Below the pieces are notes generated by a model that saw only the letters and a program-made list of their open reading frames with translations, had not been told where the DNA came from and searched no databases. Of a DNA stretch of 64,000 bases, positions 1 to 9,298 are shown piece after piece. This DNA is from JACVRW01 sp963728155. Its GTDB lineage: Bacteria > Actinomycetota > Thermoleophilia > Solirubrobacterales > Thermoleophilaceae. The stretch lies in NCBI GenBank assembly GCA_963728155.1, contig CAVSJF010000009.1, positions 124,001 through 188,000 on the forward strand, given 5' to 3'. Each line of letters starts with the position of its first letter. Positions within the stretch are counted from its first letter, which is position 1. A program made the translations under genes and the position numbers.

Positions 1-615
1 CGAACACGTTCGACAGGAAGGTGAGCGGGAAGATCCCCATGAAGCCCGCGTTCATCACCGCGTTCGGAGTGCGCAGCAGCAGGCCGAGGGTGGTGAACAC
101 CCAGGAGAGCCCGAAGGCGAACGCCACCACCAGAGCCAGCGCCGCGAGCACGCCGGGGACCCCGGCGCCCGGGCGGAAGCCGAGGATCACGCCGAGCACG
201 ATGATCACCGTGCCGGCGATCACGTAGCGCACGCTGTCGCCGAGCAGCGAGCCCAACAACGGAGCGGGCCGCCAGATGGGCAGCGAGCGAAAGCGGTCGA
301 CCACGCCCTTGGTCAGGTCGGTGTTCAGCGCGACGCCGGAGTAGACGGTGGTGAACAACACCGACATGACGAGGATCCCGGGCAGGATGTAGTCGAGATA
401 GGCGCCCGTGGACCCGGAGATCGCCCCGCCGAAGAGGTAGGTGAACATCAGGACGAACATCACCGGGGTGATCGTCACGTCGAGCAGCTGCTCGGGCACG
501 TGCTTGACCTTGAGCATCCCGCGCCAGCCGAAGGTGAGCGCGGCCGAGAGCGGGCCGGCCGCCGGGGGGCGCTCCGTCGATGAGATCGCCGTGCGGACCG
601 CGGTCGTGTCAGCGC

Positions 616-619
<4 letters not shown>
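1..619 (-). CDS. ABC-2 type transporter permease, DrrB-like (cut by window edge)
   Basis: This is the membrane half of a drug/lipid-type exporter. Reading leftward from the ATG at 619-617, about 206 codons are open to the window edge; the C-terminus is missing. A soluble N-terminal stretch of about 50 residues leads into hydrophobic segments (VTITPVMFVLMFTYLFGG near residue 50, then LPGILVMSVLF, then VIAGTVIIVLGVI), with the family-typical ..LTKGVVDRFRSLPIWR.. loop between them. The start codon overlaps the stop of the upstream ATPase gene as ATGA, so the two are translationally coupled. The substrate cannot be read from the sequence. The identification as an ABC-2 permease is firm; the DrrB label rests on its pairing with a DrrA-type ATPase. 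Confidence 0.9.
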
Positions 620-1605
<986 letters not shown>

Positions 1606-1643
1606 CTACCGCTCAGACCGAGGCGCGGCCCGATACTCATCGG

Positions 1644-2960
1644 TCAGGTCTTCGACCCGCGCGCCATCGCGTGCAGGTCCAGCGCCTGATCGAGCGTCTC
1701 CTCGTCCACGCCCTTCTCGATCGCGACCTCACGGATCGTCCGCTGGGAGGCCGTGGCCTCCTTGACGATCTCCGTGCCCCGGTCATAGCCGATGTGCGGA
1801 TTGAGGGCGGTGGCTATCGCCGGCGTCGATTCGGCGTAGCGGCGCAGGGTCTCCTCGTTGGCCTCGAGCCCGTCGACGCACTTCTCCGCCAGCATGCGGG
1901 TGGCCGAAGAAAGGATGCGGATCGACTCGAAGAGGTTGCGCGCGATCATCGGCACGCGCACGTTGAGCTCGAAGGCGCCCTGGGTGCCGGCCACGGTCAC
2001 GGCGATGTCGTTGCCGATCACCTGGGCGGCTACCTGGAGCACCACCTCGGGGATGACCGGATTGACCTTGCCGGGCATGATCGACGAGCCCTTCTGGAGC
2101 TCGGGCAGGGCCAGCTCGCCCAGGCCCGTGCGCGGGCCCGAGCCCATCATCACCAGATCGTTGGCGATCTTGGTCAGCGAGACGGCGACCACCTTGAGCG
2201 CGCCGTGCAGCTCGACCAGGCCGTCGCGATTGGCCTGGGCCTCGAAGCGGTCGCGAGGCGCCTCACCCAGGCCAAGCTTCTCCCGCACGCGCTCGGCGAA
2301 CTCGGGATGGGTGTTGAGCCCGGTGCCCGTGGCCGTGCCTCCAAGCGGGATCTCCGCCGCGCGCCCGAGCGCGTCGCGCACACGGTCACGGCCCAGCGAG
2401 ATCTGCGCCGCGTAGCCGCCGAACTCCTGCCCGAGCGTCACCGGGACCGCGTCCATCATGTGCGTGCGGCCCGACTTGACCACGTCGCTCCACTGGTCGG
2501 CCTTGGCCGTGAACGCGCCGGCCAGGCGCTCCAGCGCGGGGAGCAGCTCGCTCCTGACCGAATCGACCGCAGCCAGGTGCACCGCGCTCGGGAAGACGTC
2601 GTTGGACGACTGCCCCATGTTCACGTGGTCGTTGGCGTGCGCGCCGTCTCCCGCGAGGTTGGCGATCACCTCATTGGCGTTCATGTTCGTCGAGGTGCCC
2701 GAGCCGGTCTGGAAGACGTCGATCGGGAACTGGTCGTCGTGGCGCCCGTCAGCCACCTCGTCGCCCGCGCGGCCGATCCGCTCGGCCAGCTCGGCGTCGA
2801 GCAGGCCCAGCTCTCCGTTCACGCGCGCCGCGGCCGCCTTGATGCGCCCGAGCCAATGCACCACGGGGGCGGGAACCGGCTCTCCGGAGACCTTGAAGTT
2901 GTCGATCGCCTTGCTGGTCTCCGAGCCCCAGAGCTGGTGGTGCGCCTGTTCGATAGCCAT
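1644..2960 (-). CDS. fumC: class II fumarate hydratase
   Basis: Interconverts fumarate and L-malate in the TCA cycle; the class II enzyme is a cofactor-free homotetramer. 438 aa against about 460 for the family. The fumarase/aspartase signature GSSIMPGKVNP is present near residue 290, including the Ser of the mobile SS loop. Also visible are the substrate-binding stretches TGSGTSTNMNANEV, HVNMGQSSNDVFPSA and SGRTHMMDA. The HxNMGQSSND and THMMDA forms favour fumarase over aspartase or adenylosuccinate lyase. The ATG at 2960 gives the canonical N-terminus. It is transcribed alone, away from the gene at 3077. Confidence 0.96.
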   Translation of the reverse strand: MAIEQAHHQLWGSETSKAIDNFKVSGEPVPAPVVHWLGRIKAAAARVNGELGLLDAELAERIGRAGDEVADGRHDDQFPIDVFQTGSGTSTNMNANEVIANLAGDGAHANDHVNMGQSSNDVFPSAVHLAAVDSVRSELLPALERLAGAFTAKADQWSDVVKSGRTHMMDAVPVTLGQEFGGYAAQISLGRDRVRDALGRAAEIPLGGTATGTGLNTHPEFAERVREKLGLGEAPRDRFEAQANRDGLVELHGALKVVAVSLTKIANDLVMMGSGPRTGLGELALPELQKGSSIMPGKVNPVIPEVVLQVAAQVIGNDIAVTVAGTQGAFELNVRVPMIARNLFESIRILSSATRMLAEKCVDGLEANEETLRRYAESTPAIATALNPHIGYDRGTEIVKEATASQRTIREVAIEKGVDEETLDQALDLHAMARGSKT

Positions 2961-3076
2961 AGCGTTTAGGCTACCGCTCGCATGGCGGGAGACTTTCGCA
3001 CTAAGTCAGCTCTTGATCTCGTGCAGATTTCGCGCCACCGGCGCACCGTTCTGCGTTACGTGTTCTCATCGCCAGG

Positions 3077-3592
3077 GTGACAGCACTCATCCGCATAGAC
3101 CGGTCGTGGACTCCGACCGGTGTGGGACGACCGAAGCCGATTCGGTTCTGCACCCGCTGCGGCCACCCGAGCGACGAGCCGCCCGGGCGGCCCGACCTGC
3201 GCCGGCGCGTGTGCGAGCGCTGCGGCATGGGCATGCTGCTCGCCTGCTCGCGCGATGCCCTGCCGGGCTCCGCGGCGGCGTTCGTGATCTGCACCTACGA
3301 GCTGTGTGTGAGCGCCGTCAGCCAGGCGGGGGAGGGCATCTTCGGCAAGGAGAAGAAGCTCATGGGCACCCACCTGCTCGACCTCGTCACGAGCCCCATG
3401 GGAGACGATCAGCTCGCCCGCCACGCGGGACTGGCCGCACAACGGCCCGTCGACCCGGTGGTGATGCCGCTGCGCCTCGCGTCGTCGGTGGGCAAGCGGC
3501 GAGTCGGCACCCTCGCCGGGCGGATCGCCACCTGCGGCCCGCCGCGTGCCGTGCTGGTCACGGTCGAGCCGAGCGAATTCGGCCGGCGTTAG
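3077..3592 (+). CDS. Hypothetical protein with two N-terminal CxxC pairs
   Basis: 171 aa, not recognised. The N-terminal 55 residues carry two CxxC knuckles (FCTRCGHPSDEP and VCERCGMGML), spaced like a small zinc ribbon. The remainder is a mixed sequence with no membrane segment: a short region with two further Cys (VICTYELCVSAV), then a Leu/Val-rich tail (PVVMPLRLASSVGKRRVGTL). The GTG at 3077 is the only start near the 5' end of the open frame, and no strong ribosome-binding site is visible, so the start is uncertain. A role in signalling, such as a PAS-like sensor with a zinc ribbon, is possible, but I cannot support one. It stands alone between fumC and the MerR-type gene. Confidence 0.6.
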   Translation: MTALIRIDRSWTPTGVGRPKPIRFCTRCGHPSDEPPGRPDLRRRVCERCGMGMLLACSRDALPGSAAAFVICTYELCVSAVSQAGEGIFGKEKKLMGTHLLDLVTSPMGDDQLARHAGLAAQRPVDPVVMPLRLASSVGKRRVGTLAGRIATCGPPRAVLVTVEPSEFGRR

Positions 3593-3652
3593 CGAAACGG
3601 GGGCGAGAAGCTCTGCACAGCTTGCCCGCCAGTCCGAACTCCATCCGAAAGT

Positions 3653-3664
3653 TAACTCAAGTTA
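3653..3664. promoter_or_regulatory. Candidate operator (short inverted repeat) before the MerR-type gene
   Basis: TAACT-CA-AGTTA is a perfect 5-bp inverted repeat with a 2-bp spacer. It sits in a locally AT-rich stretch 61 bp upstream of the GTG at 3725. MerR-family regulators commonly bind dyads in their own promoters, so autoregulation is a reasonable inference. Only the symmetry is observed. Confidence 0.35.
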
Positions 3665-3724
3665 TGAGCGCTTCTCGCCGAAACCTATGCAAGGGGGACA
3701 GCGCTTGAACCGGACGGAGTTTGT

Positions 3725-4639
3725 GTGAGCGGGATCAGGACCAACGCGGCTGCAGAGCTACTCGGGGTGAGCCCCAACACGCTTCGTAGCTGGGAGCGGC
3801 GCTTCGGCTATCCCAAGCCGCGCCGCACGCAGGGCGGCCACCGCCAGTACGACCTCGCCGAGCTCGAATCCCTGCGCCGGGCGCTGCTCGAGACCCACAA
3901 CATCTCCTCGGCCATCGAGTTGGCCCGCCAGCGCGGCGAGGGGCCGAGCTCACCCAGCCGAATGCTCGACGCGTGGGATCACTTCGACGAGGGCCTCGCG
4001 GACCGAGTGCTCGAGGAGAGCCTCGCGGTCCGGTCGGTGGAGCGATCGGTGGAGGAGGTTCTGCTGCCGGCGCTCGAGCTGGCCGACGGCCGTGAGGGCC
4101 GCGAGGCCGAGCGCGAGCTCGCTATGCGCTGGTCCACCGGGTGGATGCATGCGGCCCGCCGCGTGGCACCCCCGCCGAGTCGCCCCCAGGGCGTTCTCCT
4201 GTTCGATGCGAGTCCGCGGCTCGACATCGACTCGCTGCACGTGCAGGCGCTCGATCTGAGCCTGCGGCGCGCCGGCTTTCGCACCCTCGTGCTCTCCTTC
4301 GACATGCAACCCGAGCGGGTGGTCCGCGCGATCCGCGCGCTCGACCCCACCGCCTTCGTCTTCTGCGGCGGCGAGGCCACGCTCGACGTGGTGGGCCGGC
4401 TCGTGTACGCCGTCCGCCAGGTGGGCTCGGTCGCGCCGGTCTTCGAGTACCGCGAGACGATGCCCGCCAGCGGGGACCACGGAATCCCCTCGCTGGGCAG
4501 CGCGCCCGCCGAGGCCGTCGAGCGCCTGAAGGGCTACGTCGACAGCGGTCGTCTCGACCAGGTGCTGACCGTGCCCGAGCCCACCGCGGAGCCGCGGACC
4601 GGGCGCATCTCTCTGGCCGCCGACAAGCGCGTCGGCTGA
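3725..4639 (+). CDS. MerR-family regulator with degenerate cobalamin-binding-like domain
   Basis: 304 aa transcription factor. Residues 5-70 form a MerR winged helix (TNAAAELLGVSPNTLRSWERRFGYP followed by RTQGGHRQYDLAE), the form seen in CarH/LitR/MlrA-type regulators. Residues about 90-165 resemble the helical cap and 165-260 the Rossmann-like B12 domain (GVLLFDASPRLDIDSLHVQALDLSL). The DxHxxG cobalamin ligand motif and the WxxxEH cap motif of light-sensing CarH are not present: the expected His position reads DASPRLDID. It therefore probably does not bind B12 as CarH does. The start is GTG, with GGAG at 3715-3718. A MarR gene follows in the same direction. Confidence 0.85.
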   Translation: MSGIRTNAAAELLGVSPNTLRSWERRFGYPKPRRTQGGHRQYDLAELESLRRALLETHNISSAIELARQRGEGPSSPSRMLDAWDHFDEGLADRVLEESLAVRSVERSVEEVLLPALELADGREGREAERELAMRWSTGWMHAARRVAPPPSRPQGVLLFDASPRLDIDSLHVQALDLSLRRAGFRTLVLSFDMQPERVVRAIRALDPTAFVFCGGEATLDVVGRLVYAVRQVGSVAPVFEYRETMPASGDHGIPSLGSAPAEAVERLKGYVDSGRLDQVLTVPEPTAEPRTGRISLAADKRVG

Positions 4640-4690
4640 GCCGAGCTGGGGACTTTCCCGTCCGCCGTCGCCCCTAGGGTGGCGTTCGCG

Positions 4691-5122
4691 ATGCTGCTCG
4701 AGCTAGGCGATCCGCTGGCCCACCGCGCGCTTCAGTCGCTGGTGCGTGCGGAATCCGCCGTTCGCCGCCGGCTCGCCGCGGAGCTGGAGCGCGAGGGTGT
4801 CACGGCGGCGGGCTTCTCCGTGCTCGTGGTGCTCACCACCGCGGGAGGCGTGCTCGAGCTGAAGACCCTGCGCCGCCGCCTTGGCTGGTCGAAGGCCAAC
4901 GCCACCGAGGTCACGGTCACCCTGTCCGCGCGCGGATACGTGGCGCGCCGGCGCTCCCCGTCGGACCGGCGCATCGTGCTGGTGGAGCTCACGGCGGCCG
5001 GCAATGACCTGGTGGAGCGCCTTTTTCCCGCTCACTCCGATCGGGTCACCCGCGCCTTCGACGTTCTCGACGAGGGCGAGAAGCACACGCTTTCGGTCCT
5101 GTGCCGAAAGCTGGCGGCCTAG
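4691..5122 (+). CDS. MarR-family transcriptional regulator
   Basis: 143 aa winged-helix repressor-type protein. Visible features are the helical dimerisation N-terminus, a recognition region (LKTLRRRLGWSKANATEVTVTLSARGYVAR) and the MarR wing hallmark RRSPSDRRIVLVELTAAG. I chose the ATG at 4691 over the GTG at 4679, because the protein then begins MLLELGDPL directly at the dimerisation helix. The ligand is unknown. It lies 51 bp after the MerR-like gene in the same direction and converges with the CAP-domain gene, so its target is not obvious from the neighbours. Confidence 0.88.
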   Translation: MLLELGDPLAHRALQSLVRAESAVRRRLAAELEREGVTAAGFSVLVVLTTAGGVLELKTLRRRLGWSKANATEVTVTLSARGYVARRRSPSDRRIVLVELTAAGNDLVERLFPAHSDRVTRAFDVLDEGEKHTLSVLCRKLAA

Positions 5123-5133
5123 CGCTCGGCTCG

Positions 5134-5613
5134 CTAGCGGTGCCCGAAGTGCGCCACCCACATGGTGGTGGCGCGGCCGCTCAGGTCCCCCATCTCCATG
5201 CCCATTCCGACCATGCTGTAGGCGGAGGACATGAGCACGGCGCGGTGAGGCGGCGAGGCCATCCAGGCGCGCACGGTGCGCTTCGCGCCCGCGCTGTGGC
5301 CCGAGTGCCAGGCGAGGGTCTCGCCGGCGGTGCGGAAGCCCGCGGCCACCGGAATGCGGGGCTGGTGGCCAAAGAAGTCGTGATCGAGCATGTAGCGCGA
5401 ATAGGCGTTGGCCGACCGCGCAAGGGTCCTCGAGGCGCGCAACGGGGCCAGGTTGTTGGCCGCCCGGATCTCGTTGAGGGCCCCGATCGCCTTTGCCTCG
5501 GCGCTTGCGCCGCTGCCGGCCGCGAGCGCGGTGCCAGGGCACAGCAAAGCGATGACAGCTGCCACGCAGGCAACGAGGGCGGGTATACGGCGAATCCTGG
5601 ACTCTCTTTCCAA
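5134..5613 (-). CDS. Secreted CAP/SCP-domain protein
   Basis: 159 aa exported protein. A basic N-terminus (MERESRIRRIP) is followed by a hydrophobic core and an AxA-type cleavage site (GTALAAG) near residue 31. The rest is one SCP/CAP (YkwD-like) domain: ALNEIRAANNLAPL, YSRYMLDHDFFGHQP, then GETLAW, RAWMASPPHRAVLMSSAYSMVGMGM and a C-terminal WVAHFGHR. The His and Glu residues of the CAP cavity are kept (HDFFGH, GETLAW, SPPHRAVL). Bacterial CAP proteins are linked to envelope or sporulation functions, but their biochemistry is poorly defined. Its 5' leader contains a candidate c-di-AMP riboswitch (separate entry), which ties it to cell-wall homeostasis. A second CAP gene lies at 27704-28279. 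Confidence 0.9.
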   Translation of the reverse strand: MERESRIRRIPALVACVAAVIALLCPGTALAAGSGASAEAKAIGALNEIRAANNLAPLRASRTLARSANAYSRYMLDHDFFGHQPRIPVAAGFRTAGETLAWHSGHSAGAKRTVRAWMASPPHRAVLMSSAYSMVGMGMEMGDLSGRATTMWVAHFGHR

Positions 5614-5750
5614 CGGCCTACGGGGTTAGCTGTCGGGCTCGCGCAGGAAAGGTCTTGCGCGCCGGCGAGCTGCTGCCGGTTAGCCCCCACTGACTTGGGT
5701 CCCCCGTTCGCGCCCGGCCTCTTGCCGAGCGCGACTCGGCGATTGCACGG
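5611..5750 (-). ncRNA. Candidate c-di-AMP riboswitch (ydaO/yuaA-type leader)
   Basis: The 5' leader of the CAP-domain gene, read on the minus strand, contains the blocks typical of the ydaO class in order. First is GCAATCGCCGAG (about 5750-5739), then a GC-rich hairpin, then GAACGGGGGACCCAA (about 5708-5694), then a second arm. It ends with CCCGACAGCTAACCCCGTAGGC (about 5636-5615) and GGAAAGAGAG directly before the coding start. The CAGCTAACCnCGTAGGC end block and the GGGGGACCCA block are diagnostic in my recollection of this family. Actinobacterial examples usually precede cell-wall hydrolase or exported genes, and binding of c-di-AMP turns expression off. I could not fold or score it. Confidence 0.72.
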
Positions 5751-5803
5751 AAGTCTTACCACACTCAGAGCGCGATCAAACCCCGCCTACAATCGACCAC
5801 CCC

Positions 5804-8800
5804 ATGCCGCGCTACCGCCCCGTTGACTCCGCGCAGTCCTTTCCCGCCCTTGAACAGGGCATTCTCGAGCGTTGGCGCGAGCGCGATGTGTTCGGCGAAT
5901 CGGTGCGCCGCCGCGAAGGTCATCCGAAATTCGTCTTCTATGAGGGCCCGCCCACCGCCAACGGCCGTCCCGGCTCTCACCATGTGCTCTCGCGCGTGTT
6001 CAAGGACGTGTTTCCGCGCTACAAGACGATGCGCGGCCACCTCGTTCATCGCAAGGGCGGCTGGGATTGCCACGGGCTGCCCGTCGAGCTCGAGATCGAG
6101 AAGGAGCTCGGCTTCACCTCCAAGGAGGACATCGAGCGCTACGGCGTGGCCGAGTTCAACGCCAAGTGCCGCGAGTCGGTGCTGCGCTACATCGACGAGT
6201 GGAACGCGCTGACCGAGCGCATCGGCTTCTGGCTCGACACCGACGACGCCTACTACACCCTCGACAACTCCTACGTGGAGTCGGTGTGGTGGTCGCTCAA
6301 GCAGGTGTTCGAGAAGGGCCTGCTCACCGAGGGTCACAAGGTCGTGCCCTACTGCCCGCGCTGCGGCACCGCGCTGTCGAGCCACGAGGTCGCGCAGGGT
6401 TACAAGGACACCGTCGACCCCTCGGTGTTCGTGAAGTTCCCCCTGCGCGACGAGCCCGGCGTCTCGCTTCTGGCCTGGACCACCATGCCGTGGACGCTGC
6501 TGCCCCACGCCGCGATCGCCGTGGATCCGGAGGTGACGTACGTCCGCGTGCGGTTCGACGACGAGTGCTTCATCCTGGCCGAGGCGCTGGTGGAGCGGGT
6601 GCTCGGCGAGGACGCCGAGATCGAGCAGCGCATGCCCGGCTCGGAGCTGCTCGGCCTCCCTTATGAGGCACCATTCCCCTACTTCAGCGACTACGGGCCC
6701 AAGGGGCACACCGTGCTGGCCGGCGACTTCGTCTCGGTCGAGGACGGCACCGGCGTGGTCCACACCGGCGCGGCTTTCGGCGAGGACGACTTCCGCCTGG
6801 CCACCGACAACGGCCTGACGATCCACAATCCGGTCCGCCCCGACGGCACGTTCGACGACCGCACCGGACCCTTCGCCGGCCTCCACGTGCGCGAGGCCGA
6901 CTCCAAGATCATCGAGGCGCTGCGCGACTCGGGCCGGCTTCTGCGCGCGGGTGAGTACACCCACTCCTATCCGCACTGCTGGCGCTGCGACACGCCGCTC
7001 ATCTACTACGCCAAGACCGGCTGGTACGTGCGCACCAGCGAGGTCAAGGACCAGCTGCTGGCCGCCAACGACACGATCGACTGGCACCCCGGCCACATCA
7101 AGCACGGGCGGATGGGCAACTGGCTCGAGAACAACGTCGACTGGGCGCTCTCGCGCGAGCGCTACTGGGGCACGCCGCTGCCCATCTGGCGCTGCGCCGC
7201 CGACTCCGCCCACGTGGTGTGCGTCGGCTCGCTGGAGGAGATCCGCGAGCACGGCGGAGAGCCACCGGACGACGTCCACCGCCCCTACATCGACGCCCCC
7301 GTCCTGCGCTGCGAGGACTGCGGGGCGGACATGCACCGCGTGCCCGACCTCATCGACGTCTGGTGGGACTCGGGGTGTATGCCCTTCGCCCAGTGGCACG
7401 CACCCTTCGAGAACCAGGACGCCTTCGAGGACAACTACCCGGCCGACTACATCTGCGAGGCGCTCGACCAGACACGCGGCTGGTTCTACTCACTGCTGGC
7501 CGTGTCGGTGCTCCTGTTCGGGCGTTCGTCGTATGAGACCTGCCTGTGCCTGGGCCTGATCCTCGATCCCGAGGGCCAGAAGATGTCCAAGTCGAAGGGC
7601 AACGTGGTGGTGCCCTGGGATGTGCTCGACGCCCACGGCGCTGACGCCTTTCGCTGGTACTACTTCACGTCCAAGCAGCCCTGGGACGGCTACCGCTTCT
7701 CGCTGGAGACCGTGGGCGAGTCCGTGCGCCAGTTCCTCAAGCCGCTATGGAACACCTACGCGTTCTACGTGCTGTACGCGAACGTGAACGAACCGCTGTC
7801 GGGCGGCTCTGAGACCGAGCTCGACCGCTGGATCCGCTCGCGCCTCGCCGGGACCGTCGAGCGGGTGACGGAGCGCATGGAGGACTACGACACCACCTTC
7901 GCCGGCCGGGCGATCGCGGAGTTCGTGGACGATCTCTCCAACTGGTACGTGCGCCTGTCGCGACGCCGGTTCTGGGACGGCGACTCGTTCGCGTTCGACA
8001 CGCTGCAGACCTGCTTGGTGGTGGTGGCCAAGCTGCTTGCTCCGCTCACCCCCTTCATCGCCGACGAGATCTACGACAACCTCGACGGCAGCGAGCCGTC
8101 GGTCCACCTCTGCGACTTCCCCGAGCCCGGCGAGCGCGACGAGCGCCTCGAGCGCGACATGGAGGTGGTCAGCGGCGCGGTGGAATTGGGGCGCGCCGCC
8201 CGGGCGCACGCCAAGCTCAAGGTCCGCCAGCCGCTCAGGGAAGCGGTCGTGGTGGCCGCCGACCGCGAGCGCGAGGCCATCGAGCGTCTCGAGCGTCTGC
8301 TCATCGACGAGCTCAACGTGAAGTCCGTGCGGTACGTGGCGGAGGCCGAGGAGCTGGGACGTTTCGAGATCAAGCCCAACTACCGCACGCTCGGCCCGCG
8401 CTTCGGCAAGCAGATGCCCCAGGTGGCAGCGGCGGTGGCCGCCCTGGAGCCGAGCCGGCTGCGCGAGGGCGGGCGCTCGGGCATCAACATCGATGGCAGC
8501 GAACACGAGATCGGCCCCGACGACGTGCAGATCGTGCTCCAGCCCCTGGAGGGCTACCAGGTCGAACGGGCGGGCACGCACGCGGTGGCGCTCAACCTCG
8601 AGCTCGACGAGGACCTACGCCGGGAGGGCCTCGCGCGCGAGGTGGTGCACGCCGTGCAGGGCGCGCGCAAGAACGCGGGGCTCAACGTGGAGGACCGCAT
8701 CTCGCTGACCCTGGGAGGCGACGACGAGCTGCTGGACGCCACGCGCGCCCATCAGGACTACGTGGCCGGGGAGACCCTGGCCACCGCGCTTACTTTCGAC

Positions 8801-8872
8801 GGCGCGGATACCGCCGGCGAGACGGCCGAGATCGAGGGCCGCCCCTTGCTCATCTCCGTCGAGCGAAGGTAG
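5804..8872 (+). CDS. ileS: Isoleucyl-tRNA synthetase, type 2, with swapped GSHH signature
   Basis: Charges tRNA-Ile; class I enzyme of 1022 aa. The catalytic HxGH motif reads GSHH at residues 57-60 (within PTANGRPGSHHVLSR), and KMSKS is at 593-597. The CP1 editing domain lies between them (AWTTMPWTLLPHAA, EDGTGVVHTGAAFGEDD). Zinc-type pairs CPRC and CWRC occur in the insertion region. The anticodon-binding domain is C-terminal, and there is no bacterial-type C-terminal zinc finger. The overall layout is the eukaryote-like type 2 (IleRS2), the class associated with mupirocin resistance. The ATG at 5804 gives the expected start. The gene is intact and is followed after 12 bp by a small membrane-protein gene. 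No T-box was seen upstream. Confidence 0.97.
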   Translation: MPRYRPVDSAQSFPALEQGILERWRERDVFGESVRRREGHPKFVFYEGPPTANGRPGSHHVLSRVFKDVFPRYKTMRGHLVHRKGGWDCHGLPVELEIEKELGFTSKEDIERYGVAEFNAKCRESVLRYIDEWNALTERIGFWLDTDDAYYTLDNSYVESVWWSLKQVFEKGLLTEGHKVVPYCPRCGTALSSHEVAQGYKDTVDPSVFVKFPLRDEPGVSLLAWTTMPWTLLPHAAIAVDPEVTYVRVRFDDECFILAEALVERVLGEDAEIEQRMPGSELLGLPYEAPFPYFSDYGPKGHTVLAGDFVSVEDGTGVVHTGAAFGEDDFRLATDNGLTIHNPVRPDGTFDDRTGPFAGLHVREADSKIIEALRDSGRLLRAGEYTHSYPHCWRCDTPLIYYAKTGWYVRTSEVKDQLLAANDTIDWHPGHIKHGRMGNWLENNVDWALSRERYWGTPLPIWRCAADSAHVVCVGSLEEIREHGGEPPDDVHRPYIDAPVLRCEDCGADMHRVPDLIDVWWDSGCMPFAQWHAPFENQDAFEDNYPADYICEALDQTRGWFYSLLAVSVLLFGRSSYETCLCLGLILDPEGQKMSKSKGNVVVPWDVLDAHGADAFRWYYFTSKQPWDGYRFSLETVGESVRQFLKPLWNTYAFYVLYANVNEPLSGGSETELDRWIRSRLAGTVERVTERMEDYDTTFAGRAIAEFVDDLSNWYVRLSRRRFWDGDSFAFDTLQTCLVVVAKLLAPLTPFIADEIYDNLDGSEPSVHLCDFPEPGERDERLERDMEVVSGAVELGRAARAHAKLKVRQPLREAVVVAADREREAIERLERLLIDELNVKSVRYVAEAEELGRFEIKPNYRTLGPRFGKQMPQVAAAVAALEPSRLREGGRSGINIDGSEHEIGPDDVQIVLQPLEGYQVERAGTHAVALNLELDEDLRREGLAREVVHAVQGARKNAGLNVEDRISLTLGGDDELLDATRAHQDYVAGETLATALTFDGADTAGETAEIEGRPLLISVERR

Positions 8873-8884
8873 CCTGGCGCGGCC

Positions 8885-9298
8885 ATGCCGCTTCCGCCCG
8901 CCTTCGAGGAGCGCAGCCCGGTCGAGCAGATCGTGGGCGCGATCGTGGTCACGCTGATCTTCGGGCTGGTGACCGGCCTGGCGCTGGGGTGGAACGAGAT
9001 CGTCTACTACGTGCTCGTCGGCCCGATCGCCATGCTGGGCGGCTTCGTGGGCGGCATGGAGCACCGCGGCGGTGAGGAGGGCTTCGTCCGCGGCGCGCTC
9101 GGCGGCCTCGTCTACGGCAGCTTCATCCTGCTCGGCCTGGAGATCCTCAACACCGAGCCCAAGGCCCACCTGAGCGAGCCCCAGGTGACCCTCGTCGTGG
9201 TGACGACGATCGCGGGAGCGATCCTGGGAACGCTGGGCGGCATCTACCGCGCCCGGCGAGAGCGCGAGCTGGCCAGCGCGCCCGCAGCACCGGCCTAA
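8885..9298 (+). CDS. Small integral membrane protein of unknown function
   Basis: 137 aa, unrecognised. There are about four hydrophobic segments: IVGAIVVTLIFGLVTGLAL (16-34), IVYYVLVGPIAMLGGFVGG (38-57), GALGGLVYGSFILLGLEIL (68-87) and VTLVVVTTIAGAILGTLGG (100-119). The loops are Glu/Arg-rich and the basic C-terminus (YRARRERE) is probably cytoplasmic. Glycine-zipper-like patterns occur in segments 2 and 4. It begins 12 bp after ileS, so it is likely co-transcribed, but nothing suggests a functional link. Its stop overlaps the trxA stop on the other strand by two bases. Confidence 0.7.
   Translation: MPLPPAFEERSPVEQIVGAIVVTLIFGLVTGLALGWNEIVYYVLVGPIAMLGGFVGGMEHRGGEEGFVRGALGGLVYGSFILLGLEILNTEPKAHLSEPQVTLVVVTTIAGAILGTLGGIYRARRERELASAPAAPA

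Noticed and set aside
1858..3708. Long plus-strand frames antisense to fumC and beyond (for example 1587-2969, 2458-3708)
   Set aside because: They are GC-rich shadow frames opposite fumC, with low-complexity Ala/Arg/Ser composition and no domain; fumC is complete on the minus strand.
5614..5803. T-box leader for ileS
   Set aside because: No TGGNACCGCG-type T-box sequence or specifier-stem pattern on the plus strand; the structured RNA here reads on the minus strand toward the CAP gene.
5765..7399. 544-codon minus-strand frame antisense to ileS
   Set aside because: Composition (Val/Ala/His/Asp-rich with no motif) is that of a reverse-complement shadow; the ileS frame is full length with all motifs.
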